Virus record (IMG/VR): IMGVR_UViG_3300007515_000003
Location: 34,824 to 98,823 of that record
Source of the DNA: a virus
DNA length: 64,000 bases
Strand: one strand, 5' to 3'
Each line of letters starts with the position of its first letter. Positions within the stretch are counted from its first letter, which is position 1. The translations under genes and the position numbers were made by a program. Positions 43,593 to 51,567 of the stretch are shown here, piece by piece. The notes below the pieces were generated by a model. The model was not told where the DNA came from and searched no databases. It saw nothing but the letters and a program-made list of their open reading frames with translations.

Positions 43593-44644
43593 TAAAAAAC
43601 ATTCTCTAATCTGTTTATGATTTTCTGCTGGACCTTTTCGTTGTTTATGGAAAATTTCTGCAAATGCTCCGCCCCTATCTCCCTGTATTCTATTTGATTA
43701 AAGGAGTTTTTTATTTCCTCTAAATGATCTATTGCTGAATTCATATCCATGCAATTGTAATAATAGCCGAAATCTTTAATAAATCTAGAATTATGCACAA
43801 GGGGTATGCCAAGGTGCATTGCGTCAAAGTTGATGTAGTTCAACCCCCAGTCGTCACTGACATGCGAAACGAGGCAATTAGTTCCATTGGTAAAAATTTG
43901 ATTCAGTGGCCTTCTTGGGAAAAGACTTGTCTTGAGGCCGTTTATTTCGCTCACATATTTGTGAAAAGTTAAAAAGTATTGCGACTCCTTCATTTTTCCC
44001 TCAATACAATATAGGTCTGCATGATTAATTAATCCGGGAACCTGCTTATTTGCCCTCGCTGCGGTTGCAAATGGAAAAAGTGAATTTTTACTATATATTC
44101 TATTCATTTCGCAGATTGCTATACCTAGGCCATTGGACGTATCTATCGGTATTGCTCCACCGCATTTTTGCCTAAGGTAATCCCTCTCATAGAGAAACGG
44201 AACCGTAAAAACCCTCTCTGTATTATAAATTGTTTTAAAATAATCATTCGCTAAACTATGGTGGGCCAACGTCCATATTTCGTGGATATATTCCCTCCCC
44301 CCTCTATAATCTACGTCACCCAAGTTGCAATAAATCATTTCGGCAACGTCTCCGCAATACTCATTGTATGTCGAGTGCAAAACGATCTTTGTCTCATTGA
44401 AGATCTCCTTTCTCCACTGGTGCCTTGGTAGAAATCCAAAGCAAATTATAAGGTCAAGGCTTTTATATAATTCTAGGGACGGCGGGGCATGCCTCACCCC
44501 TTTGGGAATGTTGTCGCTATTTGTAATCGCAATGATATCGTACCCTAGATAATCTATTAATTTATAAAGGTAGTATGCGTGCTGCGGGGCCCCAGCGTGC
44601 CAAAAGGAAGTCTCGTCGAGAATTGCCGTAATTCCAATCTTCAT
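43592..44644 (-). CDS. GT-B-type glycosyltransferase-like protein
   Basis: Protein of 350 aa (MKIGITAILDETSFWHAGAPQH...). The layout, an N-terminal Rossmann half with LDLIICFGFLP and a C-terminal half with HLGIPLVHNSRFIKDFG, resembles GT-B glycosyltransferases of the DUF2827-type. It may modify phage DNA, capsid or host surface sugars. Upstream gene is an AbrB-like regulator. The donor and acceptor are unknown. Confidence 0.6.
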   Translation of the reverse strand: MKIGITAILDETSFWHAGAPQHAYYLYKLIDYLGYDIIAITNSDNIPKGVRHAPPSLELYKSLDLIICFGFLPRHQWRKEIFNETKIVLHSTYNEYCGDVAEMIYCNLGDVDYRGGREYIHEIWTLAHHSLANDYFKTIYNTERVFTVPFLYERDYLRQKCGGAIPIDTSNGLGIAICEMNRIYSKNSLFPFATAARANKQVPGLINHADLYCIEGKMKESQYFLTFHKYVSEINGLKTSLFPRRPLNQIFTNGTNCLVSHVSDDWGLNYINFDAMHLGIPLVHNSRFIKDFGYYYNCMDMNSAIDHLEEIKNSFNQIEYREIGAEHLQKFSINNEKVQQKIINRLENVF

Positions 44645-44988
44645 TTTGTTTGCTCGTGACCCAGGGGGTTAAAGGGGTGATCCGCAAGGTGGGGGTTGTC
44701 GAAGTTAAGGTGGTCCTTCAGGGCTTCGTTGCAAAGTTCGTTGAAGCTTATTCCTTTTTGGTGTGCGAATTGCATGTATTTAAATAATTCATCATCATTG
44801 AAGTCAAGCTCCACGGTCTCCATCTTAACTTTACGTATTTGGATTGAGCCTGCTGGCGTCGTTGTAAATTTTACGTCGTCCCCCTCCTTCCAGCGCAGCT
44901 TATTTAAGAGTACGGGTGGAATTTCAATAAATAAATCCCCAGTGGAGTCTTCTAATTCCTTGACTTCAATAATATGTGTCTCGCTCAT
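44641..44988 (-). CDS. SpoVT/AbrB-like regulator
   Basis: Protein of 115 aa. DLFIEIPPVLLNKLRWKEGDDVKFT is the swapped-hairpin AbrB signature; VELDFNDDELFKYMQFAHQKGISFNELCNEAL is a helical C-terminal region common in phage and bacterial relatives. Probable DNA-binding transcription regulator. Four-base overlap with the glycosyltransferase gene. Confidence 0.75.
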   Translation of the reverse strand: MSETHIIEVKELEDSTGDLFIEIPPVLLNKLRWKEGDDVKFTTTPAGSIQIRKVKMETVELDFNDDELFKYMQFAHQKGISFNELCNEALKDHLNFDNPHLADHPFNPLGHEQTK

Positions 44989-45022
44989 CTAGAATAGATC
45001 TTCTCATATTTAGAGATAAATG

Positions 45023-45253
45023 TCAAGGTTTATTTTTTTTAGATTCTTTATATTCCTTTATTCTTAATCGCATATATTCCTGGAAATAGAAATGATACGC
45101 CGCTTCGTCTTCATTATCTATAGCGATCCTCATTTCATTTTTATATACCTCAATCCAGTCTCGCTTATTTTCGTCGAATGCGGTGTCGGACGGCTGGGGC
45201 GTATCCGCGACAACGCAGCCTGTCATCAATAATAATACAAAATATTTCAGCAC
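45023..45253 (-). CDS. Small lipoprotein
   Basis: Protein of 76 aa; signal MLKYFVLLLMTGC with lipobox LMTGC. The mature part is helical (YHFYFQEYMRLRIKEYKE). It could be an outer-membrane spanin subunit, but this is weak. Confidence 0.65.
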   Translation of the reverse strand: MLKYFVLLLMTGCVVADTPQPSDTAFDENKRDWIEVYKNEMRIAIDNEDEAAYHFYFQEYMRLRIKEYKESKKNKP

Positions 45254-45267
45254 ATATTATGTTACAC

Positions 45268-45783
45268 TTATTCTCTCTTGTCTCCCGTTTGACGCTTTGA
45301 TCTTACTTCTTCTAAAAGCGCTTTTTGCGCTTCTTTAATTGCTTGATGTTTGTCTTTATTTGCCTCCTTAAAGGCTTTAATTAATTCTATAACGTCCTCC
45401 TTGGACTTACCTTTAAGATCTGTGCGTAATTTATTGCGCTGCTCATTCATTTCTTTTTTCTTTTCATGTAGAATCTTGATTTTCGCCTGTATTTCTGGCG
45501 AAGGCTTAGGTTTATCTGGGCGCGGCGGTCGAGCCTTATCTTTCTTTACGTTATTTAAAATCCATTTCGCTAACGTACTGCTTCCCATGCCAAACCCAAA
45601 AGGAAGTTTCTTGAAATCCTTAGTCTGTACTGCAGGTGGGCGCCCCCAGTGGGGCGGAAAGGGTTTGTTCGAGGGGCGTGAAATTTCGGGTTTGCCCTGT
45701 TCTGGTTTAGGTTTAATTTTTGGTCTTTCGCCTAATGCGCTAGACGCAAAGGCGGCGAATAATAGTATGGTTAGATATTTCAT
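45268..45783 (-). CDS. Exported proline-rich and helical protein
   Basis: Protein of 171 aa. A signal peptide (MKYLTILLFAAFASSALG, cleavage after ALG) is followed by a proline-rich linker (residues 20-55) and a K/E/Q-rich helical C-terminal half. Probably secreted or periplasmic. The style resembles host-like secreted proteins rather than standard phage genes. Function unknown. Confidence 0.75.
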   Translation of the reverse strand: MKYLTILLFAAFASSALGERPKIKPKPEQGKPEISRPSNKPFPPHWGRPPAVQTKDFKKLPFGFGMGSSTLAKWILNNVKKDKARPPRPDKPKPSPEIQAKIKILHEKKKEMNEQRNKLRTDLKGKSKEDVIELIKAFKEANKDKHQAIKEAQKALLEEVRSKRQTGDKRE

Positions 45784-45821
45784 TATTTATGATTACACTT
45801 TCTTATCTTGTTGTATGTTAT

Positions 45822-46454
45822 TTACGGGACAATAATTATTGAGGAATTTGAATATTGGTAAAAGGCGATGCCACCTCTATTGAGACCATAGAAATACATC
45901 CAGGTGGAAAGATCGCTCGAATAAATAAAGGGGAATACCCCTTGTTTTGTCCAAATCCAGTTTAATCCTTCTCTCCATAGCCAAAACCCCTCCCCTGATC
46001 TTTTTGGGAAAATCCACCCCAAATGTTCGTGATACATCCATATCTTATTTGATTGATAGAAATTTCCTAGCCAACCACTACGCCTCCAATTTGGGGAATT
46101 GTCGATTGCTGAGGAGTCGGTCAGGGTAACGTAGGTAAGGCCAAAATCCTTAAAACTGGACAATATAGCGTTTTCAATTTCACTTTCTTTTTTCAGTCTA
46201 TATTGGTTATATGCATCCCCTATTTCCTTAGGGTAGGGCCTTGTTTGTGGTTTTTCTCTGGCGGGGCAATCATCCATAAAGCAATTAATGAGGTGCCCGC
46301 AAGTCGGAGAAGGCTTTATTTTTCTACAATACTCTTCGTGCTTTTGCTGTTGCTCGGGGCAAATATACCTAACTCTTTTGACCCCAAGGCAGCTCCCTGC
46401 CAATAGGCTAAAGGCGACAAAAAGGAAAACCCCTCTATGCGCTATTATTTCCAT
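45822..46454 (-). CDS. Exported protein with W/Y-rich C-terminal motif
   Basis: Protein of 210 aa. Signal peptide with lipobox-like LLAGSC (cysteine near 21) and a cysteine-rich region (CPEQQQKHEEYC, CGHLINCFMDDC). Residues 130-195 contain LGNF, KIWMYHEHLGWIFP, GFWLWREGLNWIWT, and FPFIYSSDLSTWMYF. This repeating tryptophan/tyrosine pattern is one I have seen in secreted proteins of Verrucomicrobiota, so this is a candidate gene acquired from the host. Confidence 0.7.
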   Translation of the reverse strand: MEIIAHRGVFLFVAFSLLAGSCLGVKRVRYICPEQQQKHEEYCRKIKPSPTCGHLINCFMDDCPAREKPQTRPYPKEIGDAYNQYRLKKESEIENAILSSFKDFGLTYVTLTDSSAIDNSPNWRRSGWLGNFYQSNKIWMYHEHLGWIFPKRSGEGFWLWREGLNWIWTKQGVFPFIYSSDLSTWMYFYGLNRGGIAFYQYSNSSIIIVP

Positions 46455-46612
46455 TTGCAGTAATTTGGATTTTCTTCTCTTTTCCGACGCATATACTCTC
46501 TTTTTTGTCTGCGCCTTCTCTCTATATCTGCATCATCGTATTTCTTGCGCGCACGCAAGCGCGCCTCTTTACCTTTATCGCTCCCTGCGTATTTCTTTTG
46601 TCTATCGTCCAC
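46445..46612 (-). CDS. Very basic protein with GTG start
   Basis: Protein of 55 aa. The GTG at 46612 overlaps the preceding TAG stop (TAGTG). KKYAGSDKGKEARLRARKKY resembles the KGK-R N-terminal segment often found before HNH endonucleases or NUMOD-type modules. No HNH is present. Possibly DNA-binding. Confidence 0.6.
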   Translation of the reverse strand: MDDRQKKYAGSDKGKEARLRARKKYDDADIERRRRQKREYMRRKREENPNYCKWK

Positions 46613-46830
46613 TATTGCTTCTTTTTCTTGAATATTTTTTTTTGGGTCTTAGGCTCACCCCAGTTTATGTCGTCGTAATTGTTTTGGTATTTCTCTGAGA
46701 AAATACTTCTCGGCGAATCTCCCTTTCCTGCTCCTCCGTCCTTTCGATTGTATTTGTCGTGGAACTCAGAAATAATTTGATTTTCTGATTTTTTTTTAGA
46801 ATTTTTCATCATATAAACCAGGCTATGCAC
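46612..46830 (-). CDS. Basic hypothetical protein
   Basis: Protein of 72 aa (MHSLVYMMKNSKKKSENQII...; an ATG at the seventh or eighth codon is possible). Basic with a lysine tail. Unknown. Confidence 0.6.
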   Translation of the reverse strand: MHSLVYMMKNSKKKSENQIISEFHDKYNRKDGGAGKGDSPRSIFSEKYQNNYDDINWGEPKTQKKIFKKKKQ

Positions 46831-47039
46831 CTATTATTCTTTTGATCCTTTTGTACTTGTTGGCACCGATACCCTAAGTCTAGCATACGAATACAAAGCT
46901 CGGGGAAAAATTCCATTTCAAGCTCACATCTTATTTCGTCCGTTTCCTTTAGGTCTTCAAGCGTTCCACTTAGAACGCGCGAAGCCGAAACTTCGCTGCA
47001 AAATTCCTGACATATAGCCTCAGCCCTTGTTATTTGCAT
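46809..47039 (-). CDS. Hypothetical protein
   Basis: Protein of 76 aa from ATG 47039 (MQITRAEAICQEFCSEVSAS...), overlapping the lipoprotein stop. Cysteine-rich helical. Unknown. Confidence 0.65.
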   Translation of the reverse strand: MQITRAEAICQEFCSEVSASRVLSGTLEDLKETDEIRCELEMEFFPELCIRMLDLGYRCQQVQKDQKNNRCIAWFI

Positions 47040-47179
47040 TTGCAGTCTTGACAATTTGAGTTACAAGCGCCTGCTTCGCAACGACAGATTTTATCACCAT
47101 TGCATTTGTGTGTTAATAGAGCACATTTACAACCAGTCAAGAAAAGCAAGGTCATTATGATTACGATTAATTTTTTCAT
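47030..47179 (-). CDS. Cysteine-rich lipoprotein
   Basis: A 49 aa frame. Signal MKKLIVIIMTLLFLTGC with lipobox LTGC; nine cysteines in all, one at the lipidation site and eight in the remaining 32 residues. Short size fits an outer-membrane spanin or a small envelope lipoprotein. It overlaps the next gene's start. Confidence 0.65.
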   Translation of the reverse strand: MKKLIVIIMTLLFLTGCKCALLTHKCNGDKICRCEAGACNSNCQDCKCK

Positions 47180-47187
47180 ACTAAAAT

Positions 47188-47216
47188 ATAATACACTAAT
47201 AGGTTAATAATGTCAA
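47188..47216 (-). promoter_or_regulatory. Promoter of the cysteine-rich lipoprotein
   Basis: Leftward TTGACA, 17 bases, TATTAT; ATG 8 bases after the -10. Confidence 0.75.
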
Positions 47217-47689
47217 GTCGCTTCTGGGTTCCATGGAATTAATTTTTCTTCACCACTCTCTATTCTCTCTTGAAGCTTCCTAAGCTTGCCCCCCTCCTTT
47301 CTAACTGCTGAAGCTGAGAAGCCGAAAAAGGTTATCTCCCATAAAATGTGAGCAGCAGCTGTTGTATTGTCCATCGTCACCGCTTTATATATTTCACTAT
47401 CAATTAATTCTTCCCACTCAACAAGATCTATTGCATAAAGTTCATCCTCTACTTCGTTATACCAGCAAACATCAATAAACTTTTGATTATCATCTTCTTT
47501 CTCCGTAATATAAACCTTCCAATCTTTATTGGGATTCTTTTGAAGCTTGTAGAGATTTTGCCACGCTCCAAGAAAGCTCACGTCCGCATCGCTGATCTCT
47601 TCATTTGACTTATCTTTGTAATAAGTCTTATGGATAATATTAAATACCGATTTGTAGCTACATGCGTAAATTAAATCTCTTAAAGTCAT
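47213..47689 (-). CDS. DUF6557-like hypothetical protein
   Basis: Protein of 158 aa (MTLRDLIYACSYKSVFNIIH...). The start M-T-L-R-D-L and tail resemble DUF6557-type proteins from bacteria and phages; the function is unknown. Mixed charge. Overlap with the next gene by four bases. Confidence 0.6.
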   Translation of the reverse strand: MTLRDLIYACSYKSVFNIIHKTYYKDKSNEEISDADVSFLGAWQNLYKLQKNPNKDWKVYITEKEDDNQKFIDVCWYNEVEDELYAIDLVEWEELIDSEIYKAVTMDNTTAAAHILWEITFFGFSASAVRKEGGKLRKLQERIESGEEKLIPWNPEAT

Positions 47690-47940
47690 AACGGATCATT
47701 GTAAGCTGGAGGATGTTTTTCTCGATAATAAAATATATTGGGGGCAGCGTTATTGGCTGGAAGTTGATCGAAAATATATTGTACCTCTTTGATGTATTTT
47801 CTCTGTGTGTCTAGAAGGGTCTTCTGACTCTCAATAATAGACTTTAGCTCCTCATTCTCATCTTGTAGCTCATAAATATGAATTGCTATTATAAATGCAA
47901 AAATAAAAATCCCAACGGAAACAAAATCAAAATACTTCAC
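47686..47940 (-). CDS. Membrane plus coiled-coil protein, probable GTG start
   Basis: Protein of 84 aa if started at the GTG at 47940 (VKYFDFVSVGIFIFAF...). One TM helix then a coiled coil (YELQDENEELKSIIESQK), the layout of inner-membrane spanins (Rz-type), but assignment needs a partner. A longer frame starting at 48039 overlaps the 47927 gene and is rejected. Confidence 0.5.
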   Translation of the reverse strand: MKYFDFVSVGIFIFAFIIAIHIYELQDENEELKSIIESQKTLLDTQRKYIKEVQYIFDQLPANNAAPNIFYYREKHPPAYNDPL

Positions 47941-48130
47941 TATCTTCTTTACACTTATTCCTATCGCACTTATTTGAATAGGTTCCCACGCCACAAAATA
48001 ACGCCACTCCAAAACTAAAAAAACAAAACGGATCTCCATGAATAGCTGAATTTATTGCAAGAAAAACATTTATAACGCAAAGAACAATCAAAAGCTTGCC
48101 CCTCCCGTTTAAATATCTCCACGCTTTCAT
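47927..48130 (-). CDS. Small membrane protein
   Basis: Protein of 67 aa (MKAWRYLNGRGKLLIVLCVI...), two TM segments with a cysteine-rich tail (CGVGTYSNKCDRNKCKED). Overlaps neighbours. Unknown; holin-like in layout only. Confidence 0.6.
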   Translation of the reverse strand: MKAWRYLNGRGKLLIVLCVINVFLAINSAIHGDPFCFFSFGVALFCGVGTYSNKCDRNKCKEDSEVF

Positions 48131-48345
48131 TCTCCCTCTCCGAGCATCTCGTCTCCGATGTCTATATTCCCCGCATCAATCAACTCCTGCATTTTCTCCC
48201 TCAACGCCCCAATCATTACGAAAGTATTAATATCAAACTCCTCCAAGTACCGCTCGACCATATTATCAAGCTCAAAGCGAAACGCGTCCGTTTGCTCGTC
48301 GTAATCTTGGGGTCCGTCAATATAGAAATCATCATCAATGCTCAT
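48127..48345 (-). CDS. Acidic hypothetical protein
   Basis: Protein of 72 aa (MSIDDDFYIDGPQDYDEQTD...), acidic and helical. First after the tRNA region. Unknown. Confidence 0.7.
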   Translation of the reverse strand: MSIDDDFYIDGPQDYDEQTDAFRFELDNMVERYLEEFDINTFVMIGALREKMQELIDAGNIDIGDEMLGEGE

Positions 48346-48413
48346 TTATAATATTACACTCCTGTATTATATATTATATATACGCGAGATGTTATTCAAG
48401 TTAAATTTAAAAC

Positions 48414-48490
48414 TGGCGCGGGAGGAGGGATTTGAACCCTCGACCTACGGTTTAGAAGACCGTTGCTCTATCCTGCTGAGCTACTCCCGC
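48414..48490 (-). tRNA. tRNA-Arg(UCU)
   Basis: 77 bases with encoded CCA. Acceptor GCGGGAG/TCCCGCG-type pairing, D arm AGCTCAGCAGGATAGAGC, anticodon loop CTTCTAA, T loop TTCAAAT. It reads AGA codons. It begins right after the terminator at 48492-48524. Confidence 0.95.
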
Positions 48491-48491
48491 C

Positions 48492-48524
48492 AAAAAAAAG
48501 GGGCAGCACAATGCCGCCCCTTTT
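48492..48524 (-). terminator. Intrinsic terminator before tRNA-Arg
   Basis: Leftward GGGGC and GCCCC arms (plus GGCAT/TGC inner pairs) are followed by eight T. Almost symmetrical, so it could act in both directions. It closes the barrel-protein operon. Confidence 0.85.
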
Positions 48525-48547
48525 ATTCATGAGTAACCTTTGTGGTT

Positions 48548-48790
48548 TTACTCGGTGTTATTGTTTTGCTTTTGAAGTAAAGCCACAACAAGTAGGAGGG
48601 TAATTAGCCCAGCCAAACTTGCTCCTTCACCAACAAATCCATTTACAATGGATTGCAGGTTTGCGATCACGTTCATTCCTGCGGCTTCACCGAAGACAAC
48701 TTGTGCGAGCACAAGTAAGCCTACGATAGAGACGAGGACGCTGAAGATACCGCCAACGGCGGATCTGACTGTTTCTACTACGTTATTCAT
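48548..48790 (-). CDS. Small two-helix membrane protein
   Basis: Protein of 80 aa (MNNVVETVRSAVGGIFSVLV...). Two hydrophobic segments (residues 9-37 and 54-74), no charged core. In the same unit as the outer-membrane barrel and ends at a strong terminator. Could be a holin-like or structural membrane protein; unknown. Confidence 0.7.
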   Translation of the reverse strand: MNNVVETVRSAVGGIFSVLVSIVGLLVLAQVVFGEAAGMNVIANLQSIVNGFVGEGASLAGLITLLLVVALLQKQNNNTE

Positions 48791-48809
48791 AATAAATTTG
48801 TTCCTGTTT

Positions 48810-49487
48810 TTAGAAAGTTACGTTTAGGCCAATGCCCCAAACCGTCTCATTATTGCGGGATTCTGTATCCGACAAGGCTACGTCAGCAAAAACATTAAAC
48901 TGATCGTTAATCGTTCGAGAAACCTTTGCAGTCAAGCCTGTATAGGTTTCATTTTCTGAGACCAACGTGTCAGTAGATCCTAGCGTTCCTCCCAGATCAA
49001 GCATTGCAAGATCGAGATCCACGCTATAGGTTAATTGCCCTTCAAAAGTCTGAAGACTCTCGTCCGTGTTTTGATAGAATGCAATTGTGGGAGTAAGCGC
49101 AGTATTAAGCGAGATGGAAACGAATCCTTCAAGATCAGAATCTGCTGCCGTGCTATGATCTGTATTGTATACTCCAAGATAAGTATTCAGAAGATTATCC
49201 ATAAAGGACGTACCCACCCCTAGGGTAAGCTCATCTGTATCTCCTCCGAGAGAAGCCGTGCTTTGATTCGTTTGGAAGTTTCCAAACACGTCAACTCCCG
49301 AGAACTCACTAGAGAATCCAACCCGTGCCTGGACTGCTTCCTCTGAAAGTAGAGCTCCCCTTCGTGCATAATCCGAAGTGTATTTTGTGCTAACGTTTCC
49401 ATTAAAGGATTCGTTGGCGGCGTTTAAACTTACTGCCCCTAAAAGCAAGGCAGTAAAGGATATTGTTAGTTTGGTTTTATTTTTCAT
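48810..49487 (-). CDS. Outer-membrane beta-barrel (porin-like) protein
   Basis: Protein of 225 aa with a signal peptide (MKNKTKLTISFTALLLGAVSLNA, cut after LNA), then alternating-residue beta strands, GxGxxF-type turns and a C-terminal phenylalanine (WGIGLNVTF) as in outer-membrane barrels. Layout resembles TorF/Gcw_chp-type putative porins. A phage gene for an outer-membrane barrel is rare; it may change the infected cell's surface or block superinfection. Its promoter and terminator are strong. Confidence 0.8.
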   Translation of the reverse strand: MKNKTKLTISFTALLLGAVSLNAANESFNGNVSTKYTSDYARRGALLSEEAVQARVGFSSEFSGVDVFGNFQTNQSTASLGGDTDELTLGVGTSFMDNLLNTYLGVYNTDHSTAADSDLEGFVSISLNTALTPTIAFYQNTDESLQTFEGQLTYSVDLDLAMLDLGGTLGSTDTLVSENETYTGLTAKVSRTINDQFNVFADVALSDTESRNNETVWGIGLNVTF

Positions 49488-49496
49488 AAAGTTATA

Positions 49497-49525
49497 ATAA
49501 TAGTCTATATTTCTATATTTGTCAA
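49497..49525 (-). promoter_or_regulatory. Promoter of the outer-membrane barrel gene
   Basis: Leftward TTGACA, 17 bases, TATTAT; ATG 9 bases after the -10. Confidence 0.75.
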
Positions 49526-49531
49526 GTAAAA

Positions 49532-50131
49532 TTACGCTATTCTAATGGTTTTCCATGATACGCAGTTATTTTCTATTAACTTTTTAATGTGGCGCTGCTT
49601 TGGGCTCAGCTGGGCCTTTCCGCTTTTTATTTCTGTGAAAACCACCTCATCATCCTCAAATACAACATAATCTATAGGCTGCCCTAGGAATATTGCGTTC
49701 TCTGGATTGTAGGTAAAGTCTTCAAGGAAGGGCGCCAACTTCTCGGCTATATGCCCAAGCCTAACCTCTCCGCTTTTCTTTTGGGATAGTATCTTCTTTC
49801 TGGCCTCGGTTTCCTCTGTCAATTTTTTAGATAGCGCCACCGCGCTTTCTTCAAGCTTATTTTTTTCCTTATTAAAATCAGATCTCTCTATCTTGAGGTT
49901 ATCGTTGGCTGTTGCGAGGGTCTCTCTTAGGCCTAGAATCGTGGAACAAAGTGTTTCTTGAGATTTCGCACAAGACTTTAACTCGTCCTTGTATTGCTCT
50001 AATTGATCGTCAGTAAGCTTAAGCTTCGCATCCGCCCGGGATATCTTGCCGCTTTCCCTTAGCAATTTTACATTCAGCAAAATAACTACCGCGACAAGCG
50101 CGGAGATAACCAATGATAGTCCAAGTATCAT
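49532..50131 (-). CDS. Membrane-anchored PD-(D/E)xK nuclease-like protein
   Basis: Protein of 199 aa. N-terminal TM helix (MILGLSLVISALVAVVILLN), long coiled coil (residues 30-120), then LGQPIDYVVFEDDEVVFTEIKSGKAQLSPKQR: D (PIDYVVF), E-x-K (FTEIKSG). This is the architecture of the Holliday-junction-resolvase-related family (Endonuc_Holl). Role in phages unknown; a membrane-tethered nuclease could act on incoming or host DNA. Confidence 0.75.
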   Translation of the reverse strand: MILGLSLVISALVAVVILLNVKLLRESGKISRADAKLKLTDDQLEQYKDELKSCAKSQETLCSTILGLRETLATANDNLKIERSDFNKEKNKLEESAVALSKKLTEETEARKKILSQKKSGEVRLGHIAEKLAPFLEDFTYNPENAIFLGQPIDYVVFEDDEVVFTEIKSGKAQLSPKQRHIKKLIENNCVSWKTIRIA

Positions 50132-50325
50132 TCAGTGGATATATTATTCTTCTCGCAATAAGCGACACTATACCCCACCTTAAAGCTGAAACGCTCAACA
50201 AATAAAACCATGCCCATAATGACCCATGGCTCCCACGTATCAATCTTAAAATTGGAGAATATTAAAAACCCAATAATAATTAATGGGCAGAATTTATTTA
50301 ACGAATAATCAAGAATCGCCTGCAT
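50128..50325 (-). CDS. Two-helix membrane protein
   Basis: Protein of 65 aa (MQAILDYSLNKFCPLIIIGF...). Two hydrophobic segments. Four-base overlap with the nuclease-like gene. Function unknown. Confidence 0.65.
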   Translation of the reverse strand: MQAILDYSLNKFCPLIIIGFLIFSNFKIDTWEPWVIMGMVLFVERFSFKVGYSVAYCEKNNISTE

Positions 50326-50515
50326 CTTTTTTCTTTTTTGAGGGTTTTTTATGCGCCCAAGTCACTGCGGGCTCTATAATAAATTTCCTATTAAGTTCAT
50401 CTGTAATGTCTGAAGCTATAGTATCCACTGTACTCTCTTCCCCAAGAGAAAGTTTATACTTTTTATAACTCCCAATAGTTCTCTTTATTGTCTCTTTTAG
50501 ATTAATTTTGTTCAT
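50309..50515 (-). CDS. Basic hypothetical protein
   Basis: Protein of 68 aa (MNKINLKETIKRTIGSYKKY...), basic with lysine-rich tail. Unknown. Confidence 0.65.
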   Translation of the reverse strand: MNKINLKETIKRTIGSYKKYKLSLGEESTVDTIASDITDELNRKFIIEPAVTWAHKKPSKKKKDAGDS

Positions 50516-50517
50516 GT

Positions 50518-50943
50518 TTAAATGTCTGTGCTCCCAAAGCCTCCATCTCCTCTGTCGGAGTCAGAGAGGTTACTGTCTTCTGTTATTTTCATAAATGGAA
50601 TTTCAAATACAAGTAACTGTCCAATTTTATCTTGTATATCATACTCTTTATTTGTATCATTGTCAATACTAAACCTTAATTTTATTTCTCCCCTGTACCC
50701 TGCGTCGATAACGCCAACGCAATTTCTTAGCATTAAATTTGTTTTTGATACGCTTGACCTCGAAAAAAGAAGGCCGACACAGAAAGCCGGGATCTCCATT
50801 GCAAGCCCCGTACCATACTCGATAAAGCTGTATTTTTTATTTACCTCTTTAGAAATTGCCACAAGATCAATTCCTGCATCAGTGGGATGCGCTCTGCTTG
50901 GGATCTGCGCTTTAGGGTCTAATTTTTTGAATTTAATATACAT
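50518..50943 (-). CDS. dut: dUTP pyrophosphatase
   Basis: Protein of 141 aa. Trimeric dUTPase motifs in order: motif 1 HPTDAGIDL, motif 2 FSRSS, motif 3 GVIDAGYRGEIKL, motif 4 KIGQLLVFEI, motif 5 SDRGDGGFGST at the C-terminus. It hydrolyses dUTP to dUMP and keeps uracil out of DNA, feeding dTMP synthesis. It overlaps the dCMP deaminase gene, which makes the dUMP precursor. Confidence 0.95.
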   Translation of the reverse strand: MYIKFKKLDPKAQIPSRAHPTDAGIDLVAISKEVNKKYSFIEYGTGLAMEIPAFCVGLLFSRSSVSKTNLMLRNCVGVIDAGYRGEIKLRFSIDNDTNKEYDIQDKIGQLLVFEIPFMKITEDSNLSDSDRGDGGFGSTDI

Positions 50944-51407
50944 TGCTGTTCCACTGTTATATTTGCCTTTTTTAAAAAATTGATCGCCTCCTGAGATTTA
51001 TAAAATTCCCTAAACACGACTCTTTTTATTCCTGATTGAATTATTAGTTTTGAGCATTCTACGCATGGGGATATTGTTATGTACATTGTTGCTCCATCAC
51101 TCGACTGAGTGGATTTCGCTAGTTTAGTAATTGCGTTACTCTCCGCATGAAGAACTTCCGGCTTTGTTTTAAGTTTGTAGGTGCCCTCAACTAACTGACC
51201 CTCATCATCTACGACCAACTTAGGAGAAGGAACCTTGATTTCGCACTCATTATTAAATCCCGAAGGGGTTCCGTTGTATCCATCTGAAATAATTGCTCCA
51301 TCCTTAACAATTAGACAACCCACTTTTCTTCTTAAGGCTTTAGAAAGTTGTCCCCAAGTATTCGCCATGTCTAAATAGGCCCTATCAAAATCTGCCTGCG
51401 ACGGCAT
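50919..51407 (-). CDS. dcd: Deoxycytidylate deaminase
   Basis: Protein of 162 aa. Zinc-dependent deaminase: HAESNAI (His and catalytic Glu), ISPCVECSKLI (two zinc cysteines), with NGTPSGF in the N-terminal half. It converts dCMP to dUMP, and with dUTPase supplies dUMP for dTMP. It overlaps the dUTPase gene by 25 bases, so they are probably co-translated. Confidence 0.95.
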   Translation of the reverse strand: MPSQADFDRAYLDMANTWGQLSKALRRKVGCLIVKDGAIISDGYNGTPSGFNNECEIKVPSPKLVVDDEGQLVEGTYKLKTKPEVLHAESNAITKLAKSTQSSDGATMYITISPCVECSKLIIQSGIKRVVFREFYKSQEAINFLKKANITVEQQCILNSKN

Positions 51408-51408
51408 A

Positions 51409-51567
51409 TTAATTAATTTCCCATGTCTGGCGATTCATTTTAAATTGCTTTACTTTATACCACCAAAAAAAGGGAAGTGCAAGGGCGTGTCCTATAACAT
51501 ATATAATTACTAATGTCCCAAGCCACACCCAGAAGCTACTGAAAATAAATTGAAAAAAATCTGTCAC
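51409..51567 (-). CDS. Small membrane protein with GTG start
   Basis: Protein of 52 aa starting at GTG 51567, overlapping the upstream stop (GTGA). Hydrophobic middle (FWVWLGTLVIIYVIGHALAL) flanked by charged ends. Unknown. Confidence 0.6.
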   Translation of the reverse strand: MTDFFQFIFSSFWVWLGTLVIIYVIGHALALPFFWWYKVKQFKMNRQTWEIN

